In this document: in pieces, positions 9,495 to 18,282 of the stretch
Layout of the letters: each line of letters starts with the position of its first letter
Position numbering within the stretch: position 1 is the stretch's first letter
NCBI GenBank assembly: GCA_964584935.1
Contig: CAZPBN010000007.1
Location: 1 to 64,000 of the forward strand
Origin: CAZPBN01 sp964584935
GTDB lineage: Bacteria; Acidobacteriota; Aminicenantia; Aminicenantales; Aminicenantaceae
Direction: 5' to 3'
Length of the DNA: 64,000 bases
The notes under the pieces: generated by a model
What the model was told of the DNA's origin: nothing
The model's input: only the letters and a program-made list of their open reading frames with translations
The model's database searches: none
Made by a program: the position numbers and the translations under genes

Positions 9495-11000
9495 ATGACA
9501 AAAAAAAGTCTAATTTTGATTCTTTTTATTATTCTAATAATTTCCTTATATCTCCATGCTGAAGAAATCGATCTTATTTCAAAAGCATCAGAAGCAAGGT
9601 GGATCAATTCAGATAATAAAATCCTTCAATTCGGAACCGATGGCGGGGAAAACGGAACAGCAAAATATAATCATAATGTGACCTTAGAAAATGGAAAAAG
9701 GCTGAAAAGAGTGCTTTACACTCATCCCCAATGGAAAAATAAAGGGGAAATATCCGGCGTTTTTCTAGACATTGCCATTCCCAGAGAAGAAGGAAAATTA
9801 ATCGTTGCCGGAGGTTTTCTCAAAGGAGCCAACAGTTCCGATGGAGTTGTATTCTCCGTCTACTTTGTATCTTCTGATGGTTTTAGAGAAGAAATATCTG
9901 CTCACGTAAAAAGACAGATACAAAGAATTCCAATCGGTTCTTTCCATGCCAAATATGATCGGCAAATAGACAGAAAAACCTTTGATTTATCCTCAATAGC
10001 AGGGAAAAGAGGACACATCATCTTATCAGTGAATGCTGGCGAATCTTCCGATGCGGACTGGGCTGTCTGGACTGAGGCAAAGCTTGTCCGGGGAAAAGGA
10101 GCCATTCAGCCTCACAAAAAAAGGGTGGCAACTCTTTCTGGACACGGCAATCGAGTTTACGGCGCTGATTTCAGTGAAGATGGAAAATATGTGGTCACTG
10201 CCGGAGGAGATCGCCTTGTCAAGCTGTGGAAAACCCCAACAGGAAGGATGCTAAGAAATTTCACCGGACATTCCAGCCATGTTTTTTCTGCACGTTTCAG
10301 TCCAAACAGCAGATTGTTAGTCACAGCAGGTGGGAAAACAGCCAAAATATGGCAAGTTTCAAATGGAACCCAGAAAAAAATGCTCAGAGGACATACCGAC
10401 ACAGTTCACTCTGCTGAATTCAACTCAGATGGCAGCCTCATTGTAACTGCCAGTAAAGACGGTACAGTAAAAATATGGGATGCACACAATGGCAGGAATA
10501 TCAGAACAATCTCAGTCACCAACAAAGGTTGGGTTTATTCAGCTAGTTTCAGTTCTAATTCCAGACTTCTTGCTGCAGGAGCCCATGGAGGTATTGCCGG
10601 AATCTGGAATGTTTCCAATGGAAGAAAAATTCGCTCGCTCAACGGACATTCAAGAGCGATTTCTTCGGTCTGTTTTAGTCCAAACAACAAACACGTTTTA
10701 ACCGCAAGTATCGATGACACCATTAGGATTTGGGAAGCGTCAACCGGAAGAACAATCAGAACCTTAAGAGGTGAACGACCTGGCTCAGCTTATTACAGTC
10801 CCGATGGTCAATTCATTATAACCGCCAATGGTGATGGAAGAGCCTTGATATGGGACGCTTCAAACGGAAAACAAATGTTTTCCCTAAAACATTCATCTCC
10901 TGCTTTCAGAGTTTTATTTGCCTGTTTTAGTCCTGACGGGAAATACATTGTCACAACCGGAGAAGACAGCAAAGCTGTGATCTGGAAATTCAGCAACTGA
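9495..11000 (+). CDS. Secreted seven-bladed WD40 repeat protein
   Basis: A 501-residue exported protein preceded by GGAGG. Residues 1-22 are a signal peptide (MTKKSLILILFIILIISLYL...). Residues about 25-200 form a beta-rich domain of unknown type, possibly jelly-roll-like by pattern. Seven WD40 repeats fill about 205-501, each ending in a W-containing D strand: KLWK, KIWQ, KIWD, GIWN, RIWE, LIWD and VIWK, enough for one closed propeller. Several blades also keep the GH dipeptide (LSGHG, FTGHS, LRGHT, LNGHS). WD40 propellers are binding platforms, so this is probably a periplasmic or surface scaffold; no enzyme motif is seen. It is followed at 31 bp by the PhzF gene, but a shared role is not implied. 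Confidence 0.9.
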   Translation: MTKKSLILILFIILIISLYLHAEEIDLISKASEARWINSDNKILQFGTDGGENGTAKYNHNVTLENGKRLKRVLYTHPQWKNKGEISGVFLDIAIPREEGKLIVAGGFLKGANSSDGVVFSVYFVSSDGFREEISAHVKRQIQRIPIGSFHAKYDRQIDRKTFDLSSIAGKRGHIILSVNAGESSDADWAVWTEAKLVRGKGAIQPHKKRVATLSGHGNRVYGADFSEDGKYVVTAGGDRLVKLWKTPTGRMLRNFTGHSSHVFSARFSPNSRLLVTAGGKTAKIWQVSNGTQKKMLRGHTDTVHSAEFNSDGSLIVTASKDGTVKIWDAHNGRNIRTISVTNKGWVYSASFSSNSRLLAAGAHGGIAGIWNVSNGRKIRSLNGHSRAISSVCFSPNNKHVLTASIDDTIRIWEASTGRTIRTLRGERPGSAYYSPDGQFIITANGDGRALIWDASNGKQMFSLKHSSPAFRVLFACFSPDGKYIVTTGEDSKAVIWKFSN

Positions 11001-11031
11001 TTATCGAAAAATTCTTTGACAAACAGGAGAA

Positions 11032-11832
11032 ATGAGAATGCCAGTCGAAATTTATCAAGTTGATGCTTTCACCGAAAAACCGTTTTCAGGAAATCCAGCT
11101 GCTGTTTGCCTCTTACCTAAGAAAGCAGAAGAAAGCTGGATGCAGAATGTTGCAAAGGAAATGAACCTTTCTGAAACAGCTTTTCTTCTCAAACAAAAAA
11201 ACAGCTTTCATCTTCGTTGGTTCACCCCTACTGTTGAAGTCGAGTTGTGCGGACACGCCACCCTGGCAAGTGCCCACATTTTATGGGAAACGGAATTACT
11301 CACTCCTCAAGAAGAGGCAAGATTTGATACTCTCAGCGGGCTTTTAACAGCCTGTCGCAAAGGGGAAAAGATTGAATTGAACTTTCCAGCAAATCCTGAA
11401 AAAAAAGTCCAGGATCCGCCGGAATTTGAAGAAATATTAGGAGTCACCCCAAAGTATATTGGAAAAAACAAGTACGATTATCTTGTCGAAGTCCAATCTG
11501 AAAGTGAAGTTAAAAACGCAAAGCCTGACTTTCTCCGATTGAACAAACTGGGAGTCCGAGGCGTTATGATCACAAGCCAATCTTCCTCTTCACAATATGA
11601 CTTTGTATCCCGCTTCTTTGCCCCTGGTGCGGGAGTTGATGAAGATCCTGTCACCGGTTCCGCCCATTGCTGCCTAGGGCCTTATTGGAGCCAGAAATTA
11701 GGAAAAAAAGATTTTGTTGCCTATCAAGCATCCAATCGAGGGGGAATTTTATTTATTCATCTTGAAGGTGGCCGGGTTTTTATCGGAGGAAGAGCTGTTA
11801 CAGTCATGAGGGGAGAACTTTTACCAGGTTGA
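11032..11832 (+). CDS. PhzF family isomerase/epimerase-like protein
   Basis: A 266-residue cytoplasmic protein of the PhzF/DAP-epimerase fold. Family signatures are VDAFTEKPFSGNPAAVC at the N-terminus, ETAFLL, ELCGHATLASAH near residues 77-88, and DEDPVTGSAHCCLGPYW near 200-220, which forms the second half of the active site. Length is usual. An AGGAG sequence stands just before the ATG at 11032; a second ATG two codons later is also possible. Most PhzF relatives outside phenazine producers have unknown substrates, and no phenazine genes are nearby, so only the family is assigned. Confidence 0.92.
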   Translation: MRMPVEIYQVDAFTEKPFSGNPAAVCLLPKKAEESWMQNVAKEMNLSETAFLLKQKNSFHLRWFTPTVEVELCGHATLASAHILWETELLTPQEEARFDTLSGLLTACRKGEKIELNFPANPEKKVQDPPEFEEILGVTPKYIGKNKYDYLVEVQSESEVKNAKPDFLRLNKLGVRGVMITSQSSSSQYDFVSRFFAPGAGVDEDPVTGSAHCCLGPYWSQKLGKKDFVAYQASNRGGILFIHLEGGRVFIGGRAVTVMRGELLPG

Positions 11833-11846
11833 TAGAATAAAACTAT

Positions 11847-11868
11847 ATTATCTATAGATTATCTATAG
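11847..11868. repeat. Perfect 11-bp tandem direct repeat
   Basis: ATTATCTATAG occurs twice head to tail (11847-11857, 11858-11868); each copy contains the palindrome CTATAG. It ends 15 bp before the M48 protease ATG, in the 51-bp gap after phzF, and that gene has no clear Shine-Dalgarno sequence. It could be an operator or simply a short slippage duplication. Confidence 0.7.
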
Positions 11869-11883
11869 AACAAATACAAAAAT

Positions 11884-13599
11884 ATGAAAAGAGAACACGC
11901 ATGGGATTTTTACGAAATCCAGAGCAAACAGTGGGAAAAAAGCCTTTTTATATTTTTTATTCTCATTTTATTTTACCTGTTTTCCATGGGTTTCATCAGT
12001 TCTGTGATTTTATTCAGTTTGGGTCTATTTCTGGTCAATGGAACATTATTATCCGGAGAATTTCTGACAAAGTTCTATTTAATTGTTTCAATAATTTCTT
12101 TAGTCATCGCCTCCTTTCATTTTTTTGAAGCTAAAAAATTCGGAGCTGCCCATATACTCAAACGTCTCAGAGCCAAATCCCCGAATTTAAACGACCGATA
12201 CCACAAACGATTCATTAACACAGTCGAAGAAATAAGACTTGCTTCAGGGCTTCCCAAAGTAACTCCCTACATCATTTCTGAATTTGCTATTAATTCCATG
12301 GCTATCACAGAAGCTCCTCATAAACCTGCCATTATTGTGACAGAAGGATTGATGGCAGAATATACAAGAGATGAGCTCCAGGCTGTGGTTGCCCATGAAG
12401 TGGCTCATATCATACGAGGGGATTCCTTTTATCTCACCTTAGTGTGTTCTCTGGGTAATTTCATAGAAAAAATCAGAGAAGCTTTTGATCCCCAGGAAGA
12501 CACACAAGTGGGAACATATCAGACCCGAGAAGGAAGCGGTTGGCCAATTCCTGCTTACATTGCTTCCACCATTTCTGTTTTGATACTGAGGCTTATAAGC
12601 ACTCTTATAAGCAGACAGAGAGAAATCCTTGCAGATGCTGCTGCGGTTGAATTGTGCCGGAATCCCAAAGCTCTTGCCCGGGCAATCTATAAAGCTCATT
12701 TAAAAAATTCATTTGTGGGAGACTTTAATTTGACTTATAGCCCTTTATTTATTGTCCCTCCGGAATCAAAAGGAAAGGTTACTGGATTCTATGCTAAAGC
12801 TTTTAATTCTCATCCCCCGCTCATGGATAGAATCAGACTTCTTGCCTCCATGAGCAATTCCAGTTCTGCAGAAATCATTAAAGGAATTCTGGAAATTCGC
12901 AAACAACGTGAAAAATACCGGAATGTTATACACTCTCCAGAAGAATCAGATTCATTCCCATCAAAAACAAAAACTGCCGGAAATTTTATTCCAGAAAAAG
13001 ATAAAATTTGGTCGGTAAAAAAACCAGGGGGAAAATGGATAGGCCCTTTGGCTCTTCAAGAACTCTTATTTCTCCGATTTTTTACTCCCGGGATGTGGAT
13101 AAAAAATCTTCAGGAAGGAATTGAGGCTCCTGCTCTAGAATTTCCTCACATTCAGGAGGCACTTCGACGAATCGGCAAAAAAAGCCATTTAAATCCTTCC
13201 CGGAAAAATAGATGTCCGCGCTGCAACGTTCTTCTTAAAGAGATTTTCTATGAAGGCGTAAACATCAAAATCTGCCCTCAATGCAAAGGAAAACTTATTG
13301 ATTCTGGTTTTATCGAACGCATTATAGCCAGAAAAGAAGTCACTTTCTCTGATTATCTGATCAACAAAGCCCACAAATTCAAGGAAGAATTTTTGATGAA
13401 TCCAGTTAATAGAAAAAAAATATCTTCAAAAAAATGCCCCGCCATCTTTTGCCCTGAATGCGGAAGCCGCATGCTCCCCCGCCCTTACAATTATCAATAT
13501 GTCATTCCGGTCAATAAATGCTATTCATGCAGTAAGATCTGGTTTGATACGGATGAACTGGATATTCTCCAAATCCTTATTGAACAAAGATACAATTGA
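11884..13599 (+). CDS. M48 family membrane metalloprotease with C-terminal zinc ribbons
   Basis: A 571-residue HtpX/Ste24-like protein. Two hydrophobic helices lie at about 20-55 and 63-82, then the catalytic motif HEVAH (171-175, Glu172) and the third-ligand helix REILADAAAVEL near 250. Two more hydrophobic stretches flank this region (about 215-240). After the protease domain there is a segment (about 375-425) with GYF_2-like spacing (IWSVKKPGGKWIGPLALQEL), and then two zinc-ribbon modules of zf-TFIIB type: CPRC...CPQC (about 442-470) and CPEC...CYSC (about 525-550). Such fusions suggest quality control or signalling at the inner membrane. The start has no strong ribosome site; the ATG at 11884 is the first in frame. 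Confidence 0.9.
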   Translation: MKREHAWDFYEIQSKQWEKSLFIFFILILFYLFSMGFISSVILFSLGLFLVNGTLLSGEFLTKFYLIVSIISLVIASFHFFEAKKFGAAHILKRLRAKSPNLNDRYHKRFINTVEEIRLASGLPKVTPYIISEFAINSMAITEAPHKPAIIVTEGLMAEYTRDELQAVVAHEVAHIIRGDSFYLTLVCSLGNFIEKIREAFDPQEDTQVGTYQTREGSGWPIPAYIASTISVLILRLISTLISRQREILADAAAVELCRNPKALARAIYKAHLKNSFVGDFNLTYSPLFIVPPESKGKVTGFYAKAFNSHPPLMDRIRLLASMSNSSSAEIIKGILEIRKQREKYRNVIHSPEESDSFPSKTKTAGNFIPEKDKIWSVKKPGGKWIGPLALQELLFLRFFTPGMWIKNLQEGIEAPALEFPHIQEALRRIGKKSHLNPSRKNRCPRCNVLLKEIFYEGVNIKICPQCKGKLIDSGFIERIIARKEVTFSDYLINKAHKFKEEFLMNPVNRKKISSKKCPAIFCPECGSRMLPRPYNYQYVIPVNKCYSCSKIWFDTDELDILQILIEQRYN

Positions 13600-13615
13600 T
13601 CCCATAAACGTAAAA

Positions 13616-14755
13616 CTATTCCCCGTTTTCCCAGGCTTTTCTCAATATCATCATATAATCTTTTTCCGTGGCTTCACTTGGATTGGATGAATTGGAATTG
13701 TTTTCAAAAGATTTTCTGGCAATCTCCGAAAAACTGCTTTGAGGAATTCCAAGTTCAGAAAAAGAGGGAATTCCCAGCCGTAATGAGAGAGCCTTGATTT
13801 TCCGTATCAATTCCCAGGAAGTATCCTCATCACTCCTTCGTTCAAAACCTGCGATTTTTCCAATATGGGCATATTTTTTCTTGCAATCCTTAAGGTTAAA
13901 TTCCATTACTAAAGGCAAAAAAACCGAATTGGCAATACCGTGGGGAATATCATAAAGGGAGCCAATCGATTCCGCTATACAATGAACAGAACCCACATCA
14001 CTGTTTCCAAAAGCAATGCCTGCTAGAGTACTTCCCACCATAAGATTTTCCCTGGCTTCTTTATTTTCTTTGATATCATTGTACGCTTTTTCAAGAGAAT
14101 CAAATATAAGACTGATTGCTTTAAGAGCAAATATATCTGTAACTATTGTTGCCGGTTTTACTGTATATGCCTCCACGGCATGAGTTAATGCATCCAGGCC
14201 TGTTGAAGCAATGAGATTTTTCGGAAGGGAAACTAACAAATCAGGATCAATCACAGCCAGCTCCGGAAACATATCAGGACCTTTGATACTCATTTTAAAC
14301 CTTCGTTCCGTATGGGTGATCACCGAAACCCATGTCACCTCGCTTCCGGTTCCACAGGTAGTAGGGACAGCAACAAAAGGAAGAGGTGGAGAATCATATT
14401 TTTCCTTCCCTTCATAATTTTCTATTTTCCCTTTGTTTTTAGCCAGCAGAGCTATAGCCTTAGCGACATCGAGAGAACTGCCACCTCCAACCCCTATAAC
14501 CATATCCGCTTTTAAATCCCGGATAATATCTCCTCCTCTATTGACAGTGGTGTGTTTTGGATTTGGTTCGACTTCATCAAAAAGAAAAACATGTTCAAAT
14601 TGGGATATGATTTTTTCAACAATCCCTGCTGTCTTAACACCTTTATCCGTAACAACAAAAATCCGGCTGTTTTGTTTGGATTCTTCAATCCTATCCTTTA
14701 TTTTGAAAACAGCTCCTGGTTCAAATACAATTCTGGTTGGAATAAAAAAATTCAT
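13616..14755 (-). CDS. Iron-containing alcohol dehydrogenase
   Basis: A 379-residue group III (Fe-dependent) alcohol dehydrogenase, full length. The N-terminal NAD(P) domain contains GVGGGSSLDVAKAIALL (about 95-111); the metal site is formed by Asp and His residues in GLDALTHAVEAY (about 187-198) and by SVHCIAESIGSLYDIPHGIANS (about 256-277). The C-terminus carries the usual short helical end. The substrate cannot be read from sequence; relatives act on butanol, 1,3-propanediol, lactaldehyde and similar compounds. It converges with the M48 protease gene (16 bp apart) and stands as a single gene; the barrel gene upstream ends 34 bp before its start, so the two may share a transcript. Confidence 0.92.
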   Translation of the reverse strand: MNFFIPTRIVFEPGAVFKIKDRIEESKQNSRIFVVTDKGVKTAGIVEKIISQFEHVFLFDEVEPNPKHTTVNRGGDIIRDLKADMVIGVGGGSSLDVAKAIALLAKNKGKIENYEGKEKYDSPPLPFVAVPTTCGTGSEVTWVSVITHTERRFKMSIKGPDMFPELAVIDPDLLVSLPKNLIASTGLDALTHAVEAYTVKPATIVTDIFALKAISLIFDSLEKAYNDIKENKEARENLMVGSTLAGIAFGNSDVGSVHCIAESIGSLYDIPHGIANSVFLPLVMEFNLKDCKKKYAHIGKIAGFERRSDEDTSWELIRKIKALSLRLGIPSFSELGIPQSSFSEIARKSFENNSNSSNPSEATEKDYMMILRKAWENGE

Positions 14756-14789
14756 TTAAATCTTGATTAAATATTCATTATAATCATAT

Positions 14790-15629
14790 TTAAAATCTAA
14801 AAGAAATTCCTCCTCTTAAAAGAAATCCATCCCAGATTCCAGCATCCAACAAAACATGAATATTGTTAGTTATTTCTCCCTTCACCCCAATATGGAGTTG
14901 AATAAAGGGAATCACAGGAGGAATCCACATTTCCTCATCTTCACCTTCAGCTTCTTCCTGTATTTCTTTCAAAGTTGTAGACTCTTCATCCTCATAAGTT
15001 TCTGTTTCTTCCCCCGGAATTTCTAATGTTCCATAAAATGAATAACTGATAGTTGCTTGTTCAAAATCTGTTCTAGAGGCAATTCCAAAACCAAATGTTA
15101 TATAAGGACGAATTCTCCAATCAGTTTTTATATCCCAGCGAAAATTCAAAATAAATGACAGAGGATTCATTTCGAACTGAGCTCTTTCGATATTCCCTTT
15201 AAATGTAGCTGTATCCAAGGTGATTTGATCTTCCAAAATAAGCGTTGAAATGGTATCATCAAAATTCATTCTCATCGTACTTTTATCAACGGACAATCCC
15301 AGGCTAAACGAACGTTTTAGACCCGGATACCACCTTATATCAAAACCATAATTCTGCCCGCTCGAATCAAAATTTATCTCCTGGTCATAACTCTTTTCCT
15401 CATAATCTGGATGATCTGCCTGAACTTCTTCTAAAAACGCATCTCTGAAACTCTCTTCCATAACATTTCCCATCATATCTTCAAACAGACCGCTTATGAG
15501 ATCAACACTCCAACTGCCATAATGAATCCCTATCTCAAACTTTCCTTTTTTCTTTTCAGGAGCGGCGTATAATAAAAGACTAATAAATAAAAACATGAAG
15601 ATCAGTACTAAAGCTTTTTTTAAATTCAT
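14790..15629 (-). CDS. Predicted outer-membrane beta-barrel protein
   Basis: About 279 residues from the ATG at 15629. Earlier in-frame ATGs exist (15647, 15632), but GGAG is 5 bases before 15629 and the product then begins MNLKKALVLIFMFLFISLLLYAAP, a clean signal peptide. The rest alternates hydrophobic and polar residues with many aromatic positions (IGIHYGSWSVDLISGL, YGFDIRWYPG, RIRPYITFGFGIASRTDF) and ends GGISFRF, the terminal Phe expected of an outer-membrane barrel. An acidic insert of about 25 residues (EETETYEDEES...) near 205-235 may be a loop. No family beyond 'barrel' is recognised. A good promoter lies about 37 bp upstream. Confidence 0.8.
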   Translation of the reverse strand: MNLKKALVLIFMFLFISLLLYAAPEKKKGKFEIGIHYGSWSVDLISGLFEDMMGNVMEESFRDAFLEEVQADHPDYEEKSYDQEINFDSSGQNYGFDIRWYPGLKRSFSLGLSVDKSTMRMNFDDTISTLILEDQITLDTATFKGNIERAQFEMNPLSFILNFRWDIKTDWRIRPYITFGFGIASRTDFEQATISYSFYGTLEIPGEETETYEDEESTTLKEIQEEAEGEDEEMWIPPVIPFIQLHIGVKGEITNNIHVLLDAGIWDGFLLRGGISFRF

Positions 15630-15665
15630 CATAACTCCTTTATCCATTCTTTTTATTTTGTTGAT

Positions 15666-15693
15666 TTTATATTATATGAAAAGGAATTGTCAA
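15666..15693 (-). promoter_or_regulatory. Sigma-70 promoter for the barrel gene at 14790-15629
   Basis: Leftward TTGACA (15688-15693), a 16-base spacer and TATAAA (15666-15671), giving a leader of about 30 bases before the chosen start at 15629. Confidence 0.6.
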
Positions 15694-15791
15694 AACATAT
15701 AATTCACACGTTCTAATTATCAATATGTTGCTCTTTTGATCTTATTTTGTTATTTTGAGAGAATCTATGTTCAACTCAAAGGAGGTTTTTT

Positions 15792-16373
15792 ATGATGAAA
15801 AAGATTATTGCATCGATTTTATTTTTAGGTCTTCTCATATTTTTACCCTGTCCGAGTCATACAGATAGCACAAACACAAAAGTAATTATGAAAACGACTG
15901 AAGGGGACATTGTTATAGAACTTTACCCGGAGAAAGCTCCAATCACTGTTAAAAATTTTCTCTCCTATGTTGATGACAAGTTTTACGACGGCACAATTTT
16001 TCACAGAGTCATAAAAAATTTTATGATCCAAGGAGGAGGATATACTAAAGATTTCGTAGAGAAGCCCAGCAATCCTCCTATAAAGAATGAGGCAAAAAAC
16101 GGTTTAAAAAACCGGAGAGGCACCATAGCCATGGCAAGAACAATGGTGATCGACAGCGCAACCTGCCAGTTTTTCATTAACCACAAAGACAATCCAAGCC
16201 TAAACTACAGAGACGACACTCAAAGGGGATATGGTTATGCTGTGTTTGGCAAAGTCATTGAAGGGATGGAGGTTGTGGATTCCATTGCTAATACGAAAGT
16301 CACCGTTAAAAAAGGCATGAGAAATGTGCCAGTGGAAACGATTGAGATTATTTCTATCCGGCGTATGAAGTAA
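15792..16373 (+). CDS. Exported cyclophilin-type peptidyl-prolyl isomerase
   Basis: A 193-residue cyclophilin that speeds cis-trans isomerisation of Xaa-Pro bonds. AAAGGAGG stands 6 bases before the ATG. Residues 1-24 (MMKKIIASILFLGLLIFLPC...) form a signal peptide, so the enzyme should act in the periplasm. The catalytic segment FHRVIKNFMIQGG (about 76-88) and the ATCQFFIN segment (about 127-134) are intact. The form is the short bacterial type. It is followed by a small membrane protein and an AGCS symporter on the same strand; a weak hairpin (GAGGT/ACCTC, 16382-16394) without a T tract lies between. Confidence 0.95.
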   Translation: MMKKIIASILFLGLLIFLPCPSHTDSTNTKVIMKTTEGDIVIELYPEKAPITVKNFLSYVDDKFYDGTIFHRVIKNFMIQGGGYTKDFVEKPSNPPIKNEAKNGLKNRRGTIAMARTMVIDSATCQFFINHKDNPSLNYRDDTQRGYGYAVFGKVIEGMEVVDSIANTKVTVKKGMRNVPVETIEIISIRRMK

Positions 16374-16414
16374 ATTTCAATTGAGGTTTTACCTCCTCAG
16401 ACAAATGACACTTT

Positions 16415-16606
16415 ATGTTTGACTATATATTTGCGTTCTTCCATCTCCTACTTCTTATCGGCGCTGTTGTCTATGCCTTCTATAATCTTTTCCAGGGAAA
16501 TATCCCCAGATTTGTTTTTATTATAGTATGCCTCATCGTTTATTACTTTATAGTCCTTCACAAAAATGTGAAAAAAGAAATACAAAGCAAAAGAAAACAA
16601 AAATAA
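16415..16606 (+). CDS. Small two-helix membrane protein
   Basis: A 63-residue ORF with two clear hydrophobic helices (about 4-25 and 31-50) and a basic tail (HKNVKKEIQSKRKQK), a positive-inside pattern. It ends 7 bp before the AGCS symporter start, so the two are probably translated together. No ribosome site is visible before its ATG, and no homologue is recognised. It could be a small accessory subunit of the transporter or an unrelated membrane peptide. The spacing and hydrophobic pattern argue that it is real. Confidence 0.5.
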   Translation: MFDYIFAFFHLLLLIGAVVYAFYNLFQGNIPRFVFIIVCLIVYYFIVLHKNVKKEIQSKRKQK

Positions 16607-16613
16607 ACATTCG

Positions 16614-17954
16614 ATGTATTTTTTTGACCGCGCTATTCGTTTCTTAGGTTCCCTTGTATGGGGTCCCCAGATGACCGTTCTTCTTCTTGGGGTAGGAGTA
16701 TATCTAACCCTTCGTCTTCGTTTCATCCAGATAAGAAAATTTCGGCTCTCCTTACAATTTCTATTTGGACACAGGGATTTGGGCGAAAGTGAAAAAGAAA
16801 GAAAAGGCGACATTTCCCCCTTTCAGGCACTCACCACATCTCTCGCAGCTACAGTGGGAAATGGAAATATTGCCGGAGTGTGCACGGCTATCGCAATGGG
16901 AGGACCCGGAGCTGTCTTCTGGATGTGGATTCTTGCTTTCTTCGGGATGGCTACAAAACTGGTTGAAGCTCTCCTTGGTCAAAAATTCAAAATAACAGCT
17001 CCAGACGGGACCATCGCCGGAGGCCCTATGTATTACATTAAAAACGGTCTCCATCTTCCCTGGCTTGCAGGCATTTGTGCTTTTTTTATGGGCTGCAAAC
17101 CACTTTTTTCCACAACTAGTATTCAATCCAATTCCATCGCATTAGCCCTTGATACTCAATTCGGAATAGCTCCCTGGATCTCAGGTTTGGGGCTTGCCTT
17201 TCTAACCTGGCTTGTGATTATAGGAGGAATCAAAACCATAGCCAGAGTCACTGAATTTTTAAGCCCCATTATGGTCTTACTGTATATCTCAGGTGCGTTG
17301 ATCACAATTTTTATTTTCTATTCAGAAATCCCGCGTGCATTTTCTCTCATTTTAAGAGGGGCATTCAATCCTTCTTCCATCACTGGCGGTGTTGCTGGTG
17401 CCACTATTGCCCGGGCTATCCGCTACGGATTTGCCAGAGGTGCCTATTCCAATGAAGCAGGAACAGGAACAGCTGCTGTTTTTCATGCTTCTGCCAAAAC
17501 AAGCGAACCGGTGAGACAGGGATTGATTGCTTCCATTGATGTATTTATAGATACAATTGTTATATGCACCCTGACTGCTCTTACTGTGCTTGTCACAGGA
17601 GTGTGGACAGAAGGGACAAGCACTGGAATGACCGCTGCCGCCTTCAATGCCGGAATTCCCAAATTGGGAGGAATGATTGTGGCTTTCAGCTCCCTGCTTT
17701 TTGGATACTCCAGCCTGATCGCTGTTCCCTATTACGGAGAAACCGCTTTCAGTTATTTATTAGGAACCTGGATTAAAAAACCTTTTAGATGGATTTTTTG
17801 TATCGTCATATTCATAGGTTCTATTCTTACAGTAGAAACCGCCTGGTCCATTGGTGATGTATTCAATGGGATGATGGCTTTCACAAATTTAATCGGAGTC
17901 GCCGGACTCTCTGCCATTGCTGTTTATTCGGTAAAAAAATATTTTTCACAATAG
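16614..17954 (+). CDS. Sodium:alanine/glycine symporter (AGCS family)
   Basis: A 446-residue integral membrane protein with about 10-11 helices, usual for AGCS. The start VWGPQMTVLLLGVGVYLTLRLRFIQ matches the family N-terminus, followed by the signature ALTTSLAATVGNGNIAGVCTAIAMGGPGAVFWMW (positions about 68-100; the GNGNIAGV core lines the sodium and substrate site) and the SNEAGTGTAAV segment near 281-291. It probably imports alanine or glycine with sodium. The start has no evident Shine-Dalgarno and may depend on translation of the 63-residue ORF ending 7 bp upstream. Confidence 0.95.
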   Translation: MYFFDRAIRFLGSLVWGPQMTVLLLGVGVYLTLRLRFIQIRKFRLSLQFLFGHRDLGESEKERKGDISPFQALTTSLAATVGNGNIAGVCTAIAMGGPGAVFWMWILAFFGMATKLVEALLGQKFKITAPDGTIAGGPMYYIKNGLHLPWLAGICAFFMGCKPLFSTTSIQSNSIALALDTQFGIAPWISGLGLAFLTWLVIIGGIKTIARVTEFLSPIMVLLYISGALITIFIFYSEIPRAFSLILRGAFNPSSITGGVAGATIARAIRYGFARGAYSNEAGTGTAAVFHASAKTSEPVRQGLIASIDVFIDTIVICTLTALTVLVTGVWTEGTSTGMTAAAFNAGIPKLGGMIVAFSSLLFGYSSLIAVPYYGETAFSYLLGTWIKKPFRWIFCIVIFIGSILTVETAWSIGDVFNGMMAFTNLIGVAGLSAIAVYSVKKYFSQ

Positions 17955-18156
17955 GAATAGATTCTAATAAAGGGCTGAATCCTATAGAATGAAACCAGTT
18001 TAGGTATCCAGCTCTAAATCTATAGACAAGAATCAAGCCCCGCTCACATCTTTAGTAACAAAGACTCGTGAATCATTCCGGATAAAGATATATTTAAAAA
18101 AGGAAGTGCTATATTAATTTTGATGTTTGGATTTTTCAAGGCGGAAAAGAAAAGAC

Positions 18157-18240
18157 AGGGATTGGCTGGAGTTCAAGATTGAATCTGTCTTTTGACATGG
18201 AGGAAAAACTTCTTCCAAAATCAATAACCAACCAATCCCT
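18157..18240. repeat. Inverted repeat in the 328-bp gap 17955-18282
   Basis: AGGGATTGGCTGG (18157-18169) pairs with CCAACCAATCCCT (18228-18240), 12 of 13 positions, around a 58-base interior that has its own complementary pieces (GATTGAATC, TGTCTTTTGACA). A smaller hairpin (ATAGATTC/GAATCCTAT, 17957-17985) follows the AGCS stop but has no T tract. No gene is evident in the gap; the structure could be a degraded repeat, an mRNA end or an unannotated RNA. Confidence 0.45.
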
Positions 18241-18282
18241 TATTTTGAGAATTATCCTCATCATCCAAAAAAGCATTCTCTG

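Noticed and set aside
16382..16394. GAGGT/ACCTC hairpin after the cyclophilin gene
   Set aside because: Only five pairs and no T tract; too weak to call a terminator, and the following genes may still be cotranscribed.
17957..17985. Hairpin after the AGCS stop (ATAGATTC/GAATCCTAT)
   Set aside because: Eight pairs with a bulge but no T tract; not reported as a terminator.
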